Shown here: piece after piece, positions 59,336 through 64,000 of the stretch
Numbering within the stretch: the first letter of the stretch is position 1
Layout: each line of letters begins with the position of its first letter
Origin: Dyadobacter fermentans
Lineage (GTDB): Bacteria > Bacteroidota > Bacteroidia > Cytophagales > Spirosomataceae
NCBI RefSeq assembly: GCF_019924045.1
Contig: NZ_JAHXBN010000028.1
Span: forward strand, 124,001 to 188,000
Direction: 5' to 3'
DNA length: 64,000 bases
The notes under the pieces: model-generated
Told to the model about the DNA's origin: nothing
What the model saw: only the letters and a program-made list of their open reading frames with translations
Database searches by the model: none
Made by a program: the position numbers and the translations under genes

Positions 59336-59875
59336 TTAAAGAAGCGCCTGCCTGACTTTCACCAGCCAGTCGGCTATTTCCTTCGCATCGGAATCCTTAT
59401 TGTACACACTGTTATCGCCGACGCTTTGCAGCAATACCGCCTGGTAAGTTTTCGATCCGGTATCATAACGGTACACATAGAACGAGCTGGCTCCCATGTC
59501 CGCACCAACACTGACCGGATCGGTATAATCCTTGTCGCTTACCCGCCTCAGCTTACTCACATATTCGGACAGTTCGTTTGCCGGAACAGTGTATTTGGAA
59601 ATCGTCGTTTTCGCCACTCTTTCATCCATTTCCGCCACGGTAAATGGGCCTGCGTTAGCGAATTTCCAGTCCTTCGGTTTGTCATAGGTCCGCACGCGTC
59701 CCTTTTTATCGATCAGGAAACCGTTGTTCTGGAAACCCCAGGCGTAGTTGACATAATTGACCTCGAAAAGGATTTCCTGCTCGTCGGAAACGGAAATCTC
59801 ATCATCCGAACAACCGGGTAATGCGATGGCCACGGCGATCATACAAAGCGAGACTAAAAACGATCTGGTTTTCAT
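59336..59875 (-). CDS. Small lipoprotein, hypothetical (179 aa)
   Basis: A 179-residue lipoprotein: signal ending AVAIALPGCSDDE, so Cys22 is the anchor and Ser follows it. The mature chain is mixed alpha/beta without an enzyme motif (ILFEVNYVNYAWGFQNNGFLID, then SSFYVYRYDTGSKTYQAVLLQSVGD). There is a Lys/Asp-rich C-terminal helix (KEIADWLVKVRQALL). I do not recognise the family; such lipoproteins are common single genes in Cytophagales. It is convergent with the protease, separated by a bidirectional terminator, and about 140 bp downstream of the lipocalin-like gene's stop. Confidence 0.75.
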   Translation of the reverse strand: MKTRSFLVSLCMIAVAIALPGCSDDEISVSDEQEILFEVNYVNYAWGFQNNGFLIDKKGRVRTYDKPKDWKFANAGPFTVAEMDERVAKTTISKYTVPANELSEYVSKLRRVSDKDYTDPVSVGADMGASSFYVYRYDTGSKTYQAVLLQSVGDNSVYNKDSDAKEIADWLVKVRQALL

Positions 59876-60016
59876 GACATTATCAGCTAATGGGATTAAA
59901 GTTACAAATTTTCCACCAACTAAGAATATGACAAAACAGACTGTTTAAAGGTTGTCACCCATCGCCTTTATTCCGGATTCTGGACAATCCGTGAGTGTGT
60001 ATACGGAATCTTCCGC

Positions 60017-60460
60017 TTACTCCACCGCAATGTATTTACCTGAGCAGGCTTCGATACAGCCATAACCCAGCGTAAGCTTGCTGGCCGACAGATCTGAATA
60101 AAACCAGATATGCGACGGCGCGGTCTTATCGATCGGGATTAGCTCCACGCGCTTGTCGTCGAGCACTTTATATGCGTTGAACAAAGGCACCGAAGATTGT
60201 CCCTGGCCTTTTGTCTCTATAAATTCTCCGTTTTCCTTAAACTCGATGGTATGGGCCACATCGGCCGTCACTTCGCGGTAGGTCCCGCTGCCGTCACCCG
60301 GATCGGCGAGGTATTCGGTGAGCTTCCATTTTCCGATCAGGCCGTTGTTTTCCTTCATGGCTCTTTTAGCCGTGTCGTCGATTGGGTCGGCGGTTTCGTT
60401 CTTGCAGGCCATCACCGTCCAGAGGAGCATCAGCGCAAGGAATAAGCGGGTTGTTTTCAT
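60017..60460 (-). CDS. Lipocalin-like lipoprotein (147 aa)
   Basis: A 147-residue lipoprotein with a signal ending LLWTVMACKNE (Cys19). The mature part starts with a helix and then GLIGKWKLTEYLADPGDGSG, the GxW opening of lipocalin-like domains abundant in Bacteroidota, followed by beta strands HTIEFKENGEFIETKG and KLTLGYGCIEACSGKYIAVE. Two Cys in GCIEAC could form a disulfide. The ligand is unknown. A 14-bp perfect inverted repeat (60477-60548) lies just upstream, between this gene and alkB. Confidence 0.78.
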   Translation of the reverse strand: MKTTRLFLALMLLWTVMACKNETADPIDDTAKRAMKENNGLIGKWKLTEYLADPGDGSGTYREVTADVAHTIEFKENGEFIETKGQGQSSVPLFNAYKVLDDKRVELIPIDKTAPSHIWFYSDLSASKLTLGYGCIEACSGKYIAVE

Positions 60461-60476
60461 GGGCTAAGAATTAAAT

Positions 60477-60548
60477 TGGTTTCGGTTACATAGATTCGCC
60501 CGTTTCTTCTTTCGTTGGAATAGCAGGAAAATTTTGTAACCGAAACCA
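60477..60548. repeat. 14-bp perfect inverted repeat between alkB-like and lipocalin-like genes
   Basis: TGGTTTCGGTTACA (60477-60490) and TGTAACCGAAACCA (60535-60548) are perfect inverted copies separated by 44 bp. It could be a long-loop hairpin ending the AlkB-like transcript, a pair of operator sites for the lipocalin-like gene, or a small mobile-element relic; I see no transposase. Confidence 0.6.
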
Positions 60549-60565
60549 CGCATTCATAGTTGCCA

Positions 60566-61174
60566 TTATTTACGGATAGTCCTGAAAGTAAGATTAATCC
60601 GCGGGCCGTTCTGCGTTTTCGATTTCGGAATGCGATGCTCCCAGGTATGCTGTAAATCGCCCTTCATGATCAGTAGCGAGCCGTTTTCCAGCGTCAGCCC
60701 GTATTTCCTCGAATGGTCGGGGCGGTAGCGGAACTCAAAGCGCCGTTCCTGCCCAATACTTACCGACGCGATTACGGGATTGCGACCGAGCTCATCCTCA
60801 TTGTCGCAATGCCATGCCACCGAATCGTTGCCATCGCGGTAATAATTGAGTAGTACGCTGTTGAACGTAAAACCAGTTTTTCGTTCGATCTCCACTTTGA
60901 GGCCGGCGAGTTCGTCCGTCCATGCGTACGGTTCGAACCTCGTACCGGAAAACGTATACGATTTATCGGTATCGCCGTACCAGGCCATGAGCCTGGGCGC
61001 GGTCACTTCCTTGCCGTACATCTGCATTACCTGCTGCCGCCAGGGCACTTCCGCAATCCATCTACGCATGAGCCTGGTGCATTCTGCTGCCGGTATGAAG
61101 CCGGGATAATATTCGAGCAAATCCTCGGGGAATTGAAGGGCTTCCTGCGAGCCAAAAAGACTTAATTGTTTCAT
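60566..61174 (-). CDS. AlkB-type 2-oxoglutarate/Fe(II) DNA dealkylase
   Basis: A 202-residue dioxygenase. The iron ligands are His122 and Asp124 in WHCDNEDELG and His180 in TWEHRIP; the 2-oxoglutarate-binding arginines are Arg192 and Arg198 in GPRINLTFRTIR. The spacing from His180 to Arg192 and Arg198 (12 and 18) matches ALKBH2-type enzymes better than E. coli AlkB. The nucleotide-recognition lid has PRLMAWYGD, and VSIGQERRFEFRYR is also characteristic. It removes methyl groups from alkylated A and C in DNA or RNA. It appears to be a single gene; no Ada-type regulator is adjacent. Confidence 0.92.
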   Translation of the reverse strand: MKQLSLFGSQEALQFPEDLLEYYPGFIPAAECTRLMRRWIAEVPWRQQVMQMYGKEVTAPRLMAWYGDTDKSYTFSGTRFEPYAWTDELAGLKVEIERKTGFTFNSVLLNYYRDGNDSVAWHCDNEDELGRNPVIASVSIGQERRFEFRYRPDHSRKYGLTLENGSLLIMKGDLQHTWEHRIPKSKTQNGPRINLTFRTIRK

Positions 61175-61240
61175 GAAGTTTGCTGATCAATGTTTCCGAA
61201 ACATAACAACAAACTACTCAAAAAAGTCTAACGCGACCTT

Positions 61241-61996
61241 TCAAACCTGCTCCGCCTCCACTGGCTTCGCTACCGCATTTCCCTGCTCCACCCATTGCAC
61301 CTTCACGTTTTGCACCTCCGCCTGACGCGCTATTTCCGCCTCCATTTCCGGGAATTGGTGGTACATACCTTCTATATGAAAACCATAATGAATGGGTACC
61401 AGCACGTCGGCATGCAGCAGGCGCGTCACGGTAATCGCCTGGATGGGTGTGAGGGTAATGGGTACCGGACTTGGCTCCACACGCGGAATGTTCACTACCG
61501 CGCCGTTCACAGGCAGGAACACGGCATCGAAATGCTGCCAGGTTTTGCCCAGCTGCCAGAACTGGTTATGCCACATCGTATCGCCGCCGTGCAGGATACG
61601 CTGGCCGTCGGCCTCGATGACCCACGAAACCTGCTTGTCACCCACGCCGTCCATCGCAAATACGGCTGTAACTGTGAAATTTCCGATTTGCTGGGGTGTA
61701 TTCAGCGCGAGCGCCAGCGGTTCGAAACCGTCGTTAGTCACTTCGGTGGCAATCTGCTCTGAAACGACGAAACGCCCTTCCGGTTTCAGCACGGCGCGGA
61801 TTGCCTCGGGATCGTAATGGTCCGAATGCAAATGCGTGATCAGCACCACGTCCGCTGCCGTATTTTCTACAAATTGAAAAGGCTTTTCCGGCCCGATGGA
61901 CGCGCCGCGCTGGTAATTCTGTACGGCATCTATGAGTAATATCTGGCCATTGGATTCTACTTTCAGGCCCGCCCAGGATAGTCTTTGAAGTTTCAT
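61241..61996 (-). CDS. MBL-fold metallo-hydrolase
   Basis: A 251-residue cytoplasmic protein (no signal peptide) with the metallo-beta-lactamase fold: LITHLHSDHYDPEAI gives the HxHxDH zinc motif, and ILHGGDTMWHNQFWQ and VPIHYGFHIEG supply the later metal ligands. The overall type resembles UlaG/RomA-like small hydrolases, with WAGLKVESNGQILLIDAV at the start. The substrate is unknown. It is divergent from a LysR-type regulator, with 76 bp between the starts, so it is likely the regulator's target. Confidence 0.88.
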   Translation of the reverse strand: MKLQRLSWAGLKVESNGQILLIDAVQNYQRGASIGPEKPFQFVENTAADVVLITHLHSDHYDPEAIRAVLKPEGRFVVSEQIATEVTNDGFEPLALALNTPQQIGNFTVTAVFAMDGVGDKQVSWVIEADGQRILHGGDTMWHNQFWQLGKTWQHFDAVFLPVNGAVVNIPRVEPSPVPITLTPIQAITVTRLLHADVLVPIHYGFHIEGMYHQFPEMEAEIARQAEVQNVKVQWVEQGNAVAKPVEAEQV

Positions 61997-62016
61997 GTGC
62001 TGTTGTTTTTAGTACA

Positions 62017-62067
62017 TGACAAAAGTATTTGTTTTAGTTATATGAGAAAAATGATTTATTTTTGTCA
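62017..62067. promoter_or_regulatory. Inverted repeat in the MBL/LysR divergent promoter
   Basis: TGACAAAA (62017-62024) and TTTTGTCA (62060-62067) are perfect inverted copies separated by 35 bp in the 76-bp divergent gap. The second copy sits 5 bp before the LysR start. The arrangement fits paired LysR-type sites or mirror-image promoter elements. Confidence 0.5.
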
Positions 62068-62072
62068 GAATA

Positions 62073-62993
62073 ATGAACAATACTCATGAAATGCTGACAC
62101 TTCAACATCTCTATATCATCGAAAAAATCACCAGCGAGGGCTCGGTAACCAAAGCCGCCGAGAAGCTGAACCTTACACAGTCGGCGCTGAGCCACCAGAT
62201 CCGTGACCTGGAAGCAGCGAGCGGTGTCAAACTGTTCAACAGGATCGGGAAGAAACTGGTGTTGAACGAAGCCGGCCAGCGCGTGGTGAGCAGCTCACAA
62301 AAGGTACTGCCGGTGATCCGCGAACTGGAAGCGGAGCTGAAAGAAATGCGCGAAGGAAAGAAGCAAACGATCCGCATCAGCACCGAATGCTACACCTGCT
62401 ACCACTGGCTGCCGCGGCTGCTCATCGATTTTCATGAGGAATATCCAGGCACCGAAATTCAGATCGTAGCCGAAGCAACGCGCCGCCCGATGGAGTACCT
62501 CGAAGCCGGGAAACTCGAACTCGCATTGGTCAACGGGACAAATAACAACAGCAGCCTGCATTTCGAGCCGCTTTTTGAGGACCGGATGGTGGCGTTGCTT
62601 TCCGATAAGCATCCGCTTGCATTGCGTAATACCTTGCTCGAATTTTCGGATCTGCATTCCGAAACGCTGGTGGCATTCCAGATCAGCAGTGACAGCAACC
62701 TGCTTTCGCCGGACCTTGTGTCACAGCTTTCTCCTAAAAAAATCATCTACATTCCGATGACCGAGGCCATTGTGGAGATGGTGCGGTTTGGAATGGGCAT
62801 TACCATTATGGCCGAATGGGCAGCCCGCCAATACCTGAGCACAGGCGGGCTTGTGACGCTTCCTTTCCGTTCGGAGATCGGTACACGTCACTGGTACGCT
62901 TGCACGCATAAAGACCGGAGCGATGCACTGAGCGGGCTCGTTGACAGGATACAGTCGGCATTACTGGGAACCGAAAACCCGGTGATGGCCTGA
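62073..62993 (+). CDS. LysR family transcriptional regulator
   Basis: A 306-residue regulator; a start at 62091 (MLTLQHL) would remove six residues and leave more room from the upstream repeat. The winged HTH is clear (VTKAAEKLNLTQSALSHQIRDLE, then LFNRIGKKLVLNEAGQ). It is followed by the linker helix and a periplasmic-binding-like effector domain (KQTIRISTECYTCYHWLPRLL). The HTH wording SALSHQIRDLE is reminiscent of MetR, although that is not enough to name it. It is divergent from the MBL-fold gene, which it probably controls. It could also be considered for the near-palindromic sites at 5.8-11 kb, but there is no evidence for that. Confidence 0.92.
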   Translation: MNNTHEMLTLQHLYIIEKITSEGSVTKAAEKLNLTQSALSHQIRDLEAASGVKLFNRIGKKLVLNEAGQRVVSSSQKVLPVIRELEAELKEMREGKKQTIRISTECYTCYHWLPRLLIDFHEEYPGTEIQIVAEATRRPMEYLEAGKLELALVNGTNNNSSLHFEPLFEDRMVALLSDKHPLALRNTLLEFSDLHSETLVAFQISSDSNLLSPDLVSQLSPKKIIYIPMTEAIVEMVRFGMGITIMAEWAARQYLSTGGLVTLPFRSEIGTRHWYACTHKDRSDALSGLVDRIQSALLGTENPVMA

Positions 62994-62995
62994 TT

Positions 62996-63580
62996 TCAGG
63001 GCATTTCGTAGCCGGTAATGCCCTGTTGTCTCAATTTTTTGATGAGAAGGTTGCGTCCACGCAGAAGCTGAGAGCGCGAGGTACTGTCGGTAATGGAAAG
63101 CGCCTGAGCAATTTCTATGTGCGAATAGCCATCGACGAGGCTTAGGCTGATGACCCGTTTGTAGCCTTCGGGCAGCTGGGCGATCATTTCGTCTACGATC
63201 CCGATCCCAAGACGGTCGATCATACAGGTATGGTCGTTGGATTCGAAATCCAGCGGCGACAGGTCCATCGAATGATTTTTCGCCTCTTTCTTCGTAACCC
63301 GGTGGTAATAATTGATAGCCGTGCGGGTAACCACCGCCCGCATCCAGCGTTCGATCGACTCGATATTCTGCACTTCATCGAGGTGCCTGAAAATCTTCAC
63401 GAACGATTCCTGGTAAATATCCTCCGCCTCCATGCGCGTCCGTGCGAACCGCGCGCAGATACGCATGAGTTCGGTGCGGAAGCGGTTATAGAAGAGCGTC
63501 TGGGCACGCTGGTCGTTGTGCTGGCAAGCCCTGACGAGGTCGGTCAGCGTGCGGTAATTCTTTTTGGTTGATGCCTTCAT
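62996..63580 (-). CDS. RNA polymerase ECF-type sigma-70 factor
   Basis: A 194-residue sigma factor from the ATG at 63580 (MKASTKKNYRTLTDLV); the longer frame to 63646 adds a non-conserved stretch. Region 2 is clear (FYNRFRTELMRICARFARTRMEAEDIYQESFVKIF), and region 4 has LSLVDGYSHIEIAQALSITDSTSRSQLLRGRNLL, a helix-turn-helix for the -35 element. This is the Bacteroidota type often paired with FecR anti-sigma genes, but no FecR gene is adjacent. The TonB receptor fragment to its right is on the same strand and has its own terminator, so they may be separate units. Confidence 0.9.
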   Translation of the reverse strand: MKASTKKNYRTLTDLVRACQHNDQRAQTLFYNRFRTELMRICARFARTRMEAEDIYQESFVKIFRHLDEVQNIESIERWMRAVVTRTAINYYHRVTKKEAKNHSMDLSPLDFESNDHTCMIDRLGIGIVDEMIAQLPEGYKRVISLSLVDGYSHIEIAQALSITDSTSRSQLLRGRNLLIKKLRQQGITGYEMP

Positions 63581-63682
63581 GAGCTGTAAAAGGAAGTTGG
63601 GTAGTTGACAGACTGGTAATCGATGTCTGTTTATACTGCCCTGCATACAACCTTATCAGCAAGTGGCAAAAATTTTAAAAAT

Positions 63683-63717
63683 AAAAAAGGCCGGAAGCAA
63701 AAACGCTGCTTCCGGCC
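63683..63717 (-). terminator. Minus-strand terminator after the right-edge TonB receptor
   Basis: On the minus strand GGCCGGAAGC and GCTTCCGGCC form a perfect 10-bp stem around a 9-nt loop, followed by a run of T. Confidence 0.9.
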
Positions 63718-63737
63718 CCGATACTTCAATCATTTAC

Positions 63738-64000
63738 TTAAAATTTATAAGCCACGCTCAATGTCGAGTTCCTGGGCTTCTGCGGGTTCACCGACCAGTA
63801 ACCGATGTAATATTGCTTATCAGTAATATTATTGACATTCAATGAAATGCGAAAATGACTGGCATTATAGAACAGGCTTGCGTTGAGCAAAGTGTAGCTC
63901 GGCAGCATGAATACGCCCGTCTTGCTATTGTCGATCACCTTGTATTCTCCGGCGTAATTTCCGCCGATACCCACCCCGGCGTTTTTCAAAGTGCCGCTGC
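63738..64000 (-). CDS. TonB-dependent receptor, C-terminal fragment (cut by window edge)
   Basis: Only the last 86 or so residues are present; the gene continues beyond position 64000. The segment reads as the closing strands of a TonB receptor barrel of the siderophore/FhuA-like type: GVGIGGNYAGEYKVIDN, FMLPSYTLLNASLFYNASHFRISLNVNNITDKQYYIGYW and a final strand STLSVAYKF ending in Phe. LNVNNITDKQYY is the widely conserved near-terminal motif. It likely takes up a ferric siderophore, but the plug domain is needed to say more. It has its own strong terminator. Confidence 0.85.
   Translation of the reverse strand, partial: SGTLKNAGVGIGGNYAGEYKVIDNSKTGVFMLPSYTLLNASLFYNASHFRISLNVNNITDKQYYIGYWSVNPQKPRNSTLSVAYKF

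Noticed and set aside
1..64000. CRISPR arrays, tRNA or rRNA genes, intact insertion sequences or prophage
   Set aside because: I saw no regularly spaced direct repeats with unique spacers, no cloverleaf with a conserved T-arm, no transposase or integrase frame, and no phage structural genes.

Overview
The window looks like chromosome from a Cytophagales-type Bacteroidota, closest in flavour to Dyadobacter. The signs are moderate GC, TAnnTTTG-type -7 promoter boxes, many TonB-dependent receptors with carboxypeptidase-regulatory N-termini, a type IX secretion C-terminal domain on a large M4 protease, DUF4397 and choice-of-anchor I lipoproteins, and CusA-TolC fusions. It holds about 45 protein genes. 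I see no tRNA, rRNA, CRISPR array, intact insertion sequence or prophage.

Layout. 0-2.5 kb: a TetR-controlled RND efflux operon (adaptor cut by the left edge, TolC, TetR) with matching palindromes in two gaps. 2.5-5.7 kb: di-haem peroxidase, stand-alone DsbD alpha-like domain, a REP-like hairpin cluster and a thioredoxin-fold protein. 5.7-12.7 kb: a TonB receptor plus DUF4397 lipoprotein behind a long leader with a Cys-rich mini-ORF and strong hairpins, then a decayed VapBC-like pair, an unknown small gene and a sulfatase. 12.8-18.8 kb: a heavy-metal efflux operon whose pump is fused to its outer-membrane factor. 19-28.8 kb: housekeeping and signalling genes (coiled coil, phosphoesterase plus barrel, multi-PAS protein, TPR protein, membrane MutS-like ATPase, NmrA-like protein). 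29-37 kb: a molybdenum hydroxylase large subunit, a LytS-type kinase, and an Oar-like TonB receptor with an ecto-phosphodiesterase. 37-40 kb: a TspO-like protein and a DUF4932 protein bracketed by two copies of a palindromic repeat. 40-46.4 kb: a second complete tripartite RND efflux operon. 46.5-51 kb: a GH28-like enzyme with a ThuA-like protein, small lipoproteins and a choice-of-anchor I lipoprotein. 51-54.8 kb: a polyprenyl-phosphate sugar transfer operon (GT2, GT39, flippase-like). 55-64 kb: a secreted M4 protease, two lipoproteins, AlkB, an MBL-fold hydrolase divergent from a LysR regulator, an ECF sigma factor and the C-terminus of a TonB receptor.

The most interesting signals are regulatory. 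(1) A near-palindrome, TTAGTCTA-N9-TAGAYWAA, occurs three times within 5.2 kb, each time in a promoter region: before the thioredoxin-like gene, before the TonB receptor, and in the gap between an unknown gene and the sulfatase. The TonB receptor leader also contains a 29-residue Cys-rich mini-ORF. A sulfur- or cysteine-responsive regulon is my working hypothesis. (2) Two promoters carry four hexamers repeated at an exact 11-bp period, ending 20 bp before a TTTG element, and a third carries two such hexamers. This is the arrangement of OmpR/PhoB-family activator sites, and one of the promoters drives a TonB receptor plus phosphodiesterase unit, which suggests phosphate control. (3) Two kinds of dispersed hairpin repeat are present, one with visible compensatory stem changes.
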